Assembly (NCBI GenBank): GCA_947489925.1
Contig: CANLFK010000128.1
Location: forward strand, 1-6,380
DNA: 6,380 bases
DNA from: Candidatus Caenarcanales bacterium
GTDB taxonomy: Bacteria; Cyanobacteriota; Vampirovibrionia; Caenarcaniphilales; Caenarcanaceae
Reading direction: 5' to 3'
Shown: piece by piece, positions 1 through 6,380 of the stretch
Layout: each line of letters begins with the position of its first letter
Numbering within the stretch: position 1 is the stretch's first letter
Position numbers and translations under genes: made by a program
Notes under the pieces: model-generated
What the model was told of the DNA's origin: nothing
The model's input: the letters and a program-made list of their open reading frames with translations, nothing else
Databases searched by the model: none

Positions 1-30
1 ATTTGAATAAACAAAAGATAATTATTGAGA

Positions 31-64
31 GCCCCTTTTCAGGGGTCGCCGTAAGGCTGGGGTT
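31..64. other. GC-rich structured intergenic element of unknown role
   Basis: The 129 bp after ftsQ hold no gene. A GC-rich island stands out in otherwise very AT-rich DNA. On the plus strand CCCC (32-35) can pair with GGGG at 42-45 (6-nt loop) or with GGGG at 59-62; in the second fold it encloses a small GCC-GTAA-GGC hairpin (48-57) with a GNRA loop. Read on the plus strand, the second GGGG is followed by TTATTTTCTT, as in an intrinsic terminator, which would serve a gene arriving from the left. Read on the minus strand (the direction of ftsQ), two CCCC runs compete for one GGGG, and no T tract follows directly. It could be a terminator, an attenuator or leader of the next gene beyond the left edge, or a small RNA fragment. 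I could not match it to a known riboswitch. Confidence 0.35.
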
Positions 65-129
65 ATTTTCTTAATTCTTTAGCATTTGTATTTTTGTACT
101 GTAGCCAGATATTTTTTAAACAAATTTAT

Positions 130-924
130 TCAGTTTAATTTTAAATTAGCAATATTTTTATTTTTCAGATTTAAAGTATTTTCTTTCAAGTTATATTTTT
201 GTAAAACTGGTTTAAGACTAGATAAAAGAGCGGCTCGGTCTAATATTTCTGCGTCCCAAGAGCCTAAATTAATTTGCAAATTATCCAAAATGATTAAATT
301 ATCTCCACTTGAATTCAAAAAAATTCCTTTTAATGGCTTTTCGGGCATTTGAGTATTAATTGAATAAATTAGCTTTTGAATTTTTTTGCCTTCTTTTTTC
401 CAGAATTCATATTGCTTGTCTTTAGCAAATAAAACCGCACTGGAAGAAAATGCTAATTCATCAAAATTGAGTTTTTCAGTATCTTCAATTAAATATCCAC
501 TTGAAGTTAAAAGCCAACCATTACCAAAATAAACCCAAGGCAAGTCTTCTTGAATAATTATTTTTAATTTTGCCTGTGGCCACAAAATCTTTTTTATTTC
601 AATTTTATTAACTAAAGGATCTATATTTTTAATTCTTTCAATCAGTGCTTGTCGATTTACAAAAAATAACCAATTCTTCTTTTCGGTATGCAAATAAAGA
701 CCCTTTTTAATTTGATTTAATTTTGCTTGATCATTTAAGCCTTGCAAATCAATATAATTAGCGACCCGTAAATTTGTCGTATAAAAATAAATTAAAAATC
801 CATTCAAAAACACAAATAAAACAAAAGCAATTAGTCTTTTTAAGAAATTTCTCTTTCTCTTATTCTTTTGCTGTGTTCGTTTTCTTTGCCAAAGATCAAT
901 AATTTTACTTTTATCTTTCTGCAC
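130..924 (-). CDS. ftsQ: FtsQ/DivIB-like cell-division protein
   Basis: Bitopic membrane protein of the divisome which, in the known family, links early and late septum proteins through FtsB and FtsL. The 264 residues follow the family order: a short, very basic cytoplasmic N-terminus (RKR, KRKR and KR between 14 and 30), one membrane helix (about 30-48), a POTRA domain (about 53-126, ending in the typical P-x-V-x-x-I-x-I-x-K-x-x-W-P pattern, 103-116, and IIIQEDLPW) and a beta domain starting with a GWLLTSSGYLIED strand pair (136-148). The last residues (LNLKNKNIANLKLN) resemble the IDLR-type C-terminal strand of FtsQ. The start is GTG (924-922), inside the end of the aminotransferase gene with a 14-nt overlap; a weak GGA lies 8 nt upstream. 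The overlap suggests translational coupling. The stop is TGA. The sequence is divergent, so the call rests on architecture and motifs; another POTRA-type membrane protein is the alternative. Confidence 0.8.
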   Translation of the reverse strand: MQKDKSKIIDLWQRKRTQQKNKRKRNFLKRLIAFVLFVFLNGFLIYFYTTNLRVANYIDLQGLNDQAKLNQIKKGLYLHTEKKNWLFFVNRQALIERIKNIDPLVNKIEIKKILWPQAKLKIIIQEDLPWVYFGNGWLLTSSGYLIEDTEKLNFDELAFSSSAVLFAKDKQYEFWKKEGKKIQKLIYSINTQMPEKPLKGIFLNSSGDNLIILDNLQINLGSWDAEILDRAALLSSLKPVLQKYNLKENTLNLKNKNIANLKLN

Positions 925-2185
925 TAATTATTCCAATTAACTTATCAATAGTTTGTAATAAAAGTGATTTTTCAATGTTTAAAGGTGGAATTATCCGCAA
1001 AGCATTAGTACCAGCCGATAAAATCAAGATCTTTTCTTCAAAGCATTTTTGTATCACTCGATCAACTTTTTCTTTAGATTCAAGCTCTAAGCCAAGCATA
1101 AAACCAAATCCCCGTACTTTTGCTTTATCTTTTAATTCAGTACTTAAATGCTTAATTATTTCGTCTCCAGTCTCAGACACATAATTCAAAATATTATCTC
1201 TCTCAATAATTTCTAAGGTTTTATATGCCGCCGCACAAGATACTGGATTTCCGCCAAAAGTATTTCCATGCGAACCAGGTGGCATTTTGCTCATTAATTC
1301 ATGCTTGCCCGAAAAAGCCCCAATGGGTAAGCCATTTGCTAAACCTTTTGCCATTGTAATAATATCTGGCTCTATTTCATAATGATCGCTGGCAAACCAT
1401 TTTCCCGTACGACCAATCCCAGACTGTACTTCATCAATAATTAATAAAATTCCATACTGATCGCAAATAGATCTTAATTCTTTTAAATAATTGAAACGAC
1501 CTTTGGGAGCTGGAATATAACCACCTTCACCGATAATGGCTTCAATAATAATAGCTGAAACAGATTCTGGCGGTAAATGTAATTTAAACATTCTCTTCAA
1601 AAGGTCTAAACATTCTAAATTACAAGTTTCGGGGTCTTTAAAAACTGGACAAGACCAACAATTTGGGAAATCAACAAAATTCACGCCAGCCAATAAAGGA
1701 TCATAATTCTGCCTCAAAGTTATTTTAGACGATGATAAAGCAGTAGCTCCCAAAGTGCGTCCATGAAAAGCTGGTCTAAAAGAAATTAAATTTGGTCTGC
1801 CTGGTCTTTGATAACGACTGATTTTGATAGCTCCCTCAACCGCTTCTGCTCCACTATTACAGAAAAAAGTATTATTAATTTCGCCTGGTAAAATTTCAGC
1901 CAGTTTTTCGGCTAATTGTATATTTTTTGTGTGATGAGCGACACAACTAATATGAAATAATTTTTCTAACTGATCTTGAGCGGCTTTCACAACTTCTGGA
2001 TGGCAATGCCCAAGCTGAGTAACGCCAATTCCGCTAGTTAAATCTAAATATTTTTCATTATCGGTCGTAAATAAATATGAGCCTTCACCTTTTTCAATGA
2101 CTAAATTAAAAATACGATAAAGTGCATTAGACAAGTGTTTTTCATCTTTTTCGAGCCAAGCTTCTTTATTTAAATTTTCTTTCAT
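911..2185 (-). CDS. Class III PLP-dependent aminotransferase (GabT/ArgD-like)
   Basis: Fold-type I transaminase of the group holding 4-aminobutyrate, acetylornithine and ornithine aminotransferases and some amino-acid racemases; probably a cytoplasmic homodimer. The 424 residues are full length for the family. Visible are GHCHP (59-63), the cofactor-phosphate loop SGAEA (111-115), FHGRT (140-144), E215 with GEGG (219-222), the pyridine-binding Asp in IIDEVQSGIGRTGK (D251), the Schiff-base lysine in MAKG (K280), GNTFGGNP (307-314) and the probable carboxylate-binding Arg in LRIIPPLN (R397). Closest by eye to proteins labelled 4-aminobutyrate or 'aspartate aminotransferase family', but the substrate cannot be fixed. 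EA replaces the usual EP before the GEGG loop (E215-A216). A four-cysteine cluster (C176, C179, C188, C192) lies in the middle. The ATG start lies 24 nt after the ileS stop with only a weak GGGA upstream, and the end overlaps ftsQ, suggesting one transcript. Confidence 0.93.
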   Translation of the reverse strand: MKENLNKEAWLEKDEKHLSNALYRIFNLVIEKGEGSYLFTTDNEKYLDLTSGIGVTQLGHCHPEVVKAAQDQLEKLFHISCVAHHTKNIQLAEKLAEILPGEINNTFFCNSGAEAVEGAIKISRYQRPGRPNLISFRPAFHGRTLGATALSSSKITLRQNYDPLLAGVNFVDFPNCWSCPVFKDPETCNLECLDLLKRMFKLHLPPESVSAIIIEAIIGEGGYIPAPKGRFNYLKELRSICDQYGILLIIDEVQSGIGRTGKWFASDHYEIEPDIITMAKGLANGLPIGAFSGKHELMSKMPPGSHGNTFGGNPVSCAAAYKTLEIIERDNILNYVSETGDEIIKHLSTELKDKAKVRGFGFMLGLELESKEKVDRVIQKCFEEKILILSAGTNALRIIPPLNIEKSLLLQTIDKLIGIISAER

Positions 2186-2209
2186 ATTTATTTTTATTTT
2201 TTATTCCCA

Positions 2210-5200
2210 TTAATAATTAATTTTACTCAATTGAAGACTAATTTCAAAGCCATCAAGTTTTATTTTTTTACTTTCAGTATTTATATTAACTTCTTCAAGC
2301 CAAGCCAAAGCCAAAACCTCATTCATGATATATTCTTTCTTTTGTTTGATTAATTCAGCTAATTCAATATTATTCATAAAGTCAATTTTTATTTCAATAC
2401 GATCCGAAACTTCAAATCCCGAACTTTTGCGTAAATTCTGCACTGAATGAATAAATTCTCTGGCTAAACCTTCGGCTTTTAATTCTGGGCTGATTTCAGT
2501 ATTTAATTGGGCTTTCAAATTGTTTTCTAGCTCGCTGGCTGGTATAACCAATAATTCTTTAATATTAAGCTCTTGCAAAATTAAATCCGCAAAATACTGC
2601 ACATTAAACTCATCAGACACAAAAATCTGAGCTAAAGGCTGACGAATCTTAATTTTGGCTTCCTGACGCAAACTTCGTCCAATATTAATAATTTCCAAAG
2701 CTGATTCCATTTGTTCAAGCAAATTATTTTCTAATTCAGTTAATTCATCAGCTTCTGCCCAATTGCTTAAATGTATGCTCTCAAAGCCATCTTTTGATTT
2801 TAAATTTTGATAGATTTCTTCACTGATTAAAGGAGCAAAAGGAGCAGACATCTTAGCAACAGCCATTAAACAAGTATGCAAAGTCAAATAAGCACTATAA
2901 TCAAGCGAATTGCCAACATTCCAAAAGCGACTACGATTAGAACGAACCCAAACATTGGACAAATCATCTACAAATTTCTCGATTAATTGAGCTACTTTCG
3001 CAAATTCATACTTTTCAAATTCTTCATTAATTTGCTTTTGTGTCTGATTGAGCCTAGCCGTAATCCAAATATCAATTGGTTGAACTTGTTTTTTTAATTG
3101 TTCTTCACCTGCTTCTTCTAAAGCCAAAGCGGTAATTTTATCCAAATTTGCATACAAAACAAAAAATGAATAAGTATTCCAAAGCGGCAAAATGAATCGT
3201 CTCATCACTTCAGAAATTCCATCAATATCAAATTTAATTGGTTGCCCAGCTGAAACCGCTGAAATCATATACCAACGCACTGGATCAGCTCCAAACTTTT
3301 CAAATAAATCCCAAGGGTTTAAAACATTACCCTTAGACTTACTCATTTTTTGACCGTCTTTGTCGAGTATATGCCCCAAGCACAAAACATTTTTATAAGG
3401 TGATCTTAAATTATTTATGATTTCAGTTTCGTGGGTTCTTTCGTCATATTTACAACTTAAACTAACGGCAATAGCTAAAAGCGAATAAAACCAACCTCTA
3501 GTTTGATCGATTGCCTCACAAATATAATCAGCCGTTTTAAAATTTTCTGGTTCAGTTCCAAAAGCCGCCACTGGCATAGAACCAGAATCAAACCAACAAT
3601 CTAAAACTTCTGGAACTCTTTTAAACTTATCACCATATTCTTCCCATTCAAGTTGGTCGATTAAAGGTTTATGCGGATTTTCTTTAATTTTTGCCAGTAA
3701 GTCTTTTTGGCTTGGATTAAAATTATTGATTTTTTCTTCCAGTTCAGCAAAAGAACCAATGACTTCAAATCTCCTTTCTGAAAACCAAATCGGCAAAGGA
3801 GTTCCCCAAAAGCGTTCTCGTGAAATTGACCAATCAATATTATTTTCTAGCCATTGCCCAAACCGACCTTCTTTTATATGTTCTGGATACCAATTTATAT
3901 TTTTGTTCGCTGCAATTAATTCATCTCTAACCTTGCTAGTAGCCACATACCAACTAGGACGCAAATAATAAATAAGCGGATTATTTGTACGCCAATTATG
4001 CGGATAAGAATGTTCATACTTTTCAGTTTTTAATAATAAGCCTCTTTCAGCCAGCTCTTTGCAAATAATTTTATTTATCCGCACAAATTCCTGCAAACCA
4101 GTTTTTTTATTATCATTAAATATTGACTGCCCTTTTAAAAAGTCTGGTGCTTGCTCATTAAAAACTCCACTGGGCGAAACTGCACAAATTATATTATCTT
4201 CTATGCCATTGGCTTGATAACACTCAAAGTCATCTTGTCCGAAAGCTGGTGCAATATGTACAATTCCCGTTCCGCTAGTCTCAGAGTCTTCAACAAAAAT
4301 TTCATCAGCTGATTTTTTACCTGAAACTATTTCATTTTTTAAATTTTCACTAAACAAGCAAGAATAAGTAATAGATTCTAATTCTATTTGTCTATTTAAA
4401 CGCTTTATTCCATGAGAGGAGGAAGCTTTTATCTCTCCATTTTTAAATTCTTTATTGGTATTTAAGTCTTTTATTATTACTGGTTTTCTCCACTGCTCAA
4501 ACATAAAAGCAGGAATATCACTCATTTCAATTGAATAAAATTTATCAGAGTTATCTTTATCATTCTTGACAGAATCCCAAAACTCAAAATTATTGCCAAA
4601 GTTTACAGAAATTAAAGTTTGATCTATACAATTCTTAAAACAAGCTTTTTCTGCATTTTTTGGAGAGTTTTGAATCCATTTATTTTCTTTTCTAGTTAAA
4701 AGTTCTTTTCCTCTCAAACTCCCAGCAACTTCCCAGTCAATTTCACCGAGGACGGCTTTCCAGCGTTTTTGACTGATAATTATATATTCATTACTTTCTT
4801 TATTTTTACAAATCACATATTCAATGTCGGGGGCAATTGCTAAAGCCATATTAGACGGTAAAGTCCACGGTGTAGTTGTCCAAGCCAGCATATAAATTGG
4901 ACTTTCATCTTCAGCAGAAATACTAAACTTTTCTTTTAGGCTTTTAGTAGAGCTTTCAGTCAGTTTAAACTTTACATAAGCAGATTCATCAATTACATCT
5001 TTATAACCTTGAGCAACTTCTGCCTGTGAGACAACTGTTCCCGAATCACAAGCCCAAGGCACAACTTTATTACCTTTATACAAGAGGTTTTTATTGTTTA
5101 GGCTTTTTAAAATACTCCAGACTTTCTCAATATATTGCGGAGAGCTAGTTTTATAGGCATTTTCAAAGTTCACCCAATAAGCCATTCTCTCGGTTAATTT

Positions 5201-5614
5201 TTCCCATTCATCAATATATTTTTTGGTTGATTCCGCACAAAGCTCATTAAACCTTTCTATTCCTAATTCTTCAATTTGTTCTTTTTTGCTTCTTTCATTG
5301 GTAAAGCCTTGTGATTTTTCCACTTCAATTTCAACAGGAAGTCCATGTTCGTCCCAGCCAGCATTCCGCACCACTTTTTTGCCTTTCATGGTCTGATAAC
5401 GACAAACTAAATCTTTAAAAGTCCTTGCCAAAACATGATGCACACCCGGTTTTCCATTGGCAGTTGGTGGCCCTTCAAAAAAGGTAAATTCTTCAGCGGA
5501 TTCACGCAATTCAATTGACTTTTCAAAAATCTTATTTTCTCGCCAAAACTTAATAATTTCGGATTCAATTTGATTAAAGTTTGGACGGTTCGAAACGGGC
5601 TTAAAAGAATTCAT
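2210..5614 (-). CDS. ileS: Isoleucyl-tRNA synthetase (class Ia, Thermus/Bacteroidetes-like type)
   Basis: Cytoplasmic enzyme that charges tRNA-Ile with isoleucine using ATP and hydrolyses mischarged valine. It has 1134 residues and starts with ATG; no Shine-Dalgarno sequence is visible (AAACCTTTTTTATTTTAA precedes it). Rossmann-fold signatures are present: the HIGH-equivalent GVHH (57-60) after GPPTANG, GWDEHGLPVE (86-95), WFDSGSMP (674-681), IDQTRGWF (702-709) and KMSKS (756-760). The CP1 editing domain shows WTTTPWTLPSN (245-255) and GTGIVHIAPAFGQDD (448-462), with D462 in the place of the conserved editing aspartate. An anticodon-binding helical domain covers about 840-1000, and the tail (AEGLAREF...VSDRIEI, 1047-1075) is typical of the family. 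Oddities: about 110 extra residues (about 306-415) between the two editing motifs; cysteines of the Thermus zinc sites replaced (A188, S191, N540, T543, and no CxxC after PLPIW); a tail about 70 residues shorter than in Thermus. The frame is intact, so it is probably functional. Confidence 0.97.
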   Translation of the reverse strand: MNSFKPVSNRPNFNQIESEIIKFWRENKIFEKSIELRESAEEFTFFEGPPTANGKPGVHHVLARTFKDLVCRYQTMKGKKVVRNAGWDEHGLPVEIEVEKSQGFTNERSKKEQIEELGIERFNELCAESTKKYIDEWEKLTERMAYWVNFENAYKTSSPQYIEKVWSILKSLNNKNLLYKGNKVVPWACDSGTVVSQAEVAQGYKDVIDESAYVKFKLTESSTKSLKEKFSISAEDESPIYMLAWTTTPWTLPSNMALAIAPDIEYVICKNKESNEYIIISQKRWKAVLGEIDWEVAGSLRGKELLTRKENKWIQNSPKNAEKACFKNCIDQTLISVNFGNNFEFWDSVKNDKDNSDKFYSIEMSDIPAFMFEQWRKPVIIKDLNTNKEFKNGEIKASSSHGIKRLNRQIELESITYSCLFSENLKNEIVSGKKSADEIFVEDSETSGTGIVHIAPAFGQDDFECYQANGIEDNIICAVSPSGVFNEQAPDFLKGQSIFNDNKKTGLQEFVRINKIICKELAERGLLLKTEKYEHSYPHNWRTNNPLIYYLRPSWYVATSKVRDELIAANKNINWYPEHIKEGRFGQWLENNIDWSISRERFWGTPLPIWFSERRFEVIGSFAELEEKINNFNPSQKDLLAKIKENPHKPLIDQLEWEEYGDKFKRVPEVLDCWFDSGSMPVAAFGTEPENFKTADYICEAIDQTRGWFYSLLAIAVSLSCKYDERTHETEIINNLRSPYKNVLCLGHILDKDGQKMSKSKGNVLNPWDLFEKFGADPVRWYMISAVSAGQPIKFDIDGISEVMRRFILPLWNTYSFFVLYANLDKITALALEEAGEEQLKKQVQPIDIWITARLNQTQKQINEEFEKYEFAKVAQLIEKFVDDLSNVWVRSNRSRFWNVGNSLDYSAYLTLHTCLMAVAKMSAPFAPLISEEIYQNLKSKDGFESIHLSNWAEADELTELENNLLEQMESALEIINIGRSLRQEAKIKIRQPLAQIFVSDEFNVQYFADLILQELNIKELLVIPASELENNLKAQLNTEISPELKAEGLAREFIHSVQNLRKSSGFEVSDRIEIKIDFMNNIELAELIKQKKEYIMNEVLALAWLEEVNINTESKKIKLDGFEISLQLSKINY
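4370..4699 (-). other. Extra segment within the IleRS editing domain
   Basis: Approximate limits of a segment of about 110 codons (residues about 306-415) with no counterpart in the related IleRS sequences I can recall. There, the GKxL motif is followed directly by the YxPLF-type strand and about 30 residues later by GTGIVH; here GKEL (302-305) and GTGIVH (448-453) are about 140 residues apart. The segment is hydrophilic, rich in Asn, Lys, Asp and Phe, contains two cysteines (C325, C329) and three tryptophans, and lacks a membrane segment. Its part around 376-405 (RKPVIIKDLNTNKEF...GIKR) vaguely recalls NUMOD-type DNA-binding modules of mobile endonucleases, but no nuclease motif is seen. By eye it uses ATA for 6 of 11 Ile and AGA for 3 of 4 Arg. 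The first 95 ileS codons have only ATT for their five Ile and no AGA, but ATA also occurs elsewhere in the gene, so this is weak evidence of separate origin. Confidence 0.6.
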
Positions 5615-5651
5615 TTAAAATAAAAAAGGTTTTAAAACAAAGTTATTTAAT

Positions 5652-5682
5652 ATTTTAACTTAAGCAGTTTGTATTTTGTCCG
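5652..5682 (-). promoter_or_regulatory. Candidate promoter for ileS
   Basis: In the gap before ileS the minus strand carries CGGACA (5682-5677; four of six matches to TTGACA) and TAAAAT (5657-5652; five of six to TATAAT), separated by 19 nt. The second box lies about 37 nt before the ileS ATG. The spacing is longer than the 17-nt optimum and AT-rich DNA gives many chance -10 matches. The call rests mainly on its position between a possible terminator and the first gene of a tight cluster. No T-box leader (tRNA-sensing specifier stem and antiterminator) is visible, and the 127-bp gap is too short for a typical one. Confidence 0.22.
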
Positions 5683-5710
5683 AATCAGAGATAGCTAAGT
5701 AATAACATCT

Positions 5711-5736
5711 AAAAAATGTGATAAAGAGAGCTTTAT
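5711..5736 (-). terminator. Weak AT-rich terminator-like hairpin
   Basis: On the minus strand, 6 nt after the stop of the unidentified gene, ATAAAG-CTCT-CTTTAT forms a perfect 6-bp stem with a 4-nt loop (5736-5721). It is followed by CACA and then six T (5716-5711). The geometry is that of an intrinsic terminator for the upstream gene, but the stem has only one G-C pair and the T tract is displaced by four bases, so it would be inefficient. In an AT-rich gap such a pairing can also arise by chance. Confidence 0.3.
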
Positions 5737-5741
5737 TTAAT

Positions 5742-6380
5742 TTAAATTTTGCCTAAATAACTTTGCGGATACATTGCAAACAAAACTTCTTTATAATCAA
5801 TATTTGGCTTAGTCGATTCATAAATAGCTCTGACTATATTCAAAATAGGTGGTCTTGGATTATTCCAACTAGACGGTAAATTACCAATAAATTGCAAATT
5901 AGTTTGTCCGTCCCTGCCCGCAAAGGAATAAATGCGAAAATTAGGGCTGGGCAATTTAAAAATTTGTTGTGCTTCAAAAAAAGGAATTTGTATTTGAGCT
6001 AAATCGCCATTAATATAAACAAAAAGGCTGTCATTTAAAGGTAAATTTGTGTTCAGAGCGGTTAATTCTTGAGTTTTAACAGTTTTTATTTTTCCAAGCT
6101 TAAAGTTATTCTTAAAGAGTATTTCCTCCATTTCGCCTAATGTAAAGTTTTTTTCCCAAGCATTTTTACTTTGTCCAATCATTTCAAAAGGCTCTGAGCC
6201 AAGAATAGCAGCCGTTTTAAGCGGAGTAAATAAAAGTTCACCATTTTCATTAAAAAGCACTTCATTTTGCGTTTCTTTAATTAACTTATTGACAAAGTCT
6301 TGCTCACCATCAAGTCCTTCATAATTTAAATTGAAACCATTTATATGATAAATATCTTTATGCGTAAAAGTTAAAGTAAA
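5742..6380 (-). CDS. Unidentified protein, C-terminal part (5' end beyond window)
   Basis: The reading frame is open from the right edge (6380) to a TAA stop at 5742-5744, giving 212 residues, so this is a partial gene. A GTG at 6258-6260 could be taken as a start, but the frame continues upstream without a stop for 40 more codons (beginning FTLTFTHKDIYHING), with similar composition, so the true start is probably outside the window. I do not recognise the family. The visible part is soluble in character, with no membrane segment, no coiled coil and no cysteine cluster. It has alternating short hydrophobic strands and polar turns (for example DSLFVYINGDLAQIQIPFFE), a proline-rich stretch near the end (NNPRPPI), and a conserved-looking tail (YKEVLFAMYPQSYLGKI). 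It is followed by a 127-bp gap with a possible terminator, so it may be a separate transcription unit from ileS. No function is proposed. Confidence 0.75.
   Translation of the reverse strand, partial: FTLTFTHKDIYHINGFNLNYEGLDGEQDFVNKLIKETQNEVLFNENGELLFTPLKTAAILGSEPFEMIGQSKNAWEKNFTLGEMEEILFKNNFKLGKIKTVKTQELTALNTNLPLNDSLFVYINGDLAQIQIPFFEAQQIFKLPSPNFRIYSFAGRDGQTNLQFIGNLPSSWNNPRPPILNIVRAIYESTKPNIDYKEVLFAMYPQSYLGKI

Noticed and set aside
130..132. UGA recoded as glycine (as in Gracilibacteria/SR1)
   Set aside because: Readthrough would add only a short tail to ftsQ, and no in-frame TGA occurs in the other 1700-plus codons of the window. The standard code fits.
86..352. Plus-strand frame of 88 codons
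   Set aside because: It runs antisense to most of ftsQ, has a low-complexity Phe/Lys/Leu translation typical of AT-rich antisense DNA, and has no ribosome-binding site.
975..1184. Plus-strand frame of 69 codons
   Set aside because: Antisense shadow of the aminotransferase, whose motifs and full-length homology are clear on the other strand.
3726..3968. Plus-strand frame of 80 codons
   Set aside because: Antisense shadow of ileS in the well-conserved catalytic region.
4370..4699. Intein in ileS
   Set aside because: The segment has cysteines near its beginning (C325, C329) but no HN-(C/S/T) splice end and no TxxH block. At about 110 residues it is shorter than normal mini-inteins, and it lies outside the catalytic motifs where inteins usually insert.
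5615..5741. T-box or other riboswitch leader before ileS
   Set aside because: The gap is only 127 bp, very AT-rich, with no conserved T-box sequence and no strong stem apart from the small hairpin next to the upstream gene's stop.
6258..6260. GTG as start of the right-edge gene
   Set aside because: The frame stays open to the window edge for 40 more codons with similar composition, so an internal Val codon is more likely than a start.

Overview
This is an AT-rich window in which every supportable gene lies on the minus strand. Transcription therefore runs from high to low coordinates: an unidentified protein entering from the right edge, isoleucyl-tRNA synthetase (ileS), a class III PLP-dependent aminotransferase, and a short FtsQ/DivIB-like cell-division protein. 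The standard code with UGA as stop fits. Tryptophan is TGG, there are no in-frame TGA codons inside the 1134-residue synthetase, and ftsQ ends with TGA while the other three genes end with TAA.

The organism cannot be named from the window. AT richness, the absence of strong Shine-Dalgarno sequences, GTG start use, an IleRS of the Thermus/Bacteroidetes-like type and a divergent FtsQ are compatible with a Patescibacteria (CPR) genome. This is an inference of moderate to low certainty.

Layout from right to left: (a) 6380-5742 is the C-terminal 212 residues of a protein I do not recognise. (b) 5741-5615 is a 127-bp gap with a weak AT-rich terminator-like hairpin and a poor candidate promoter for ileS. 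(c) 5614-2210 is ileS, complete, with intact catalytic motifs but three unusual features: about 110 extra residues inside the CP1 editing domain, loss of the cysteines that form zinc sites in Thermus IleRS, and a C-terminal part about 70 residues shorter than in related enzymes. (d) 2185-911 is the aminotransferase, 24 nt after ileS. (e) 924-130 is the FtsQ-like gene, starting with GTG inside the end of the aminotransferase (14-nt overlap). (f) 129-1 is a non-coding stretch with a compact GC-rich element (31-64) that can fold in competing ways.

The tight spacing suggests that ileS, the aminotransferase and ftsQ are co-transcribed. Their functions (translation, amino-acid/amine metabolism, septum assembly) do not form one obvious pathway. 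I see no defence system, mobile element, CRISPR array or tRNA/rRNA gene. The most unusual object is the extra segment in the IleRS editing domain.
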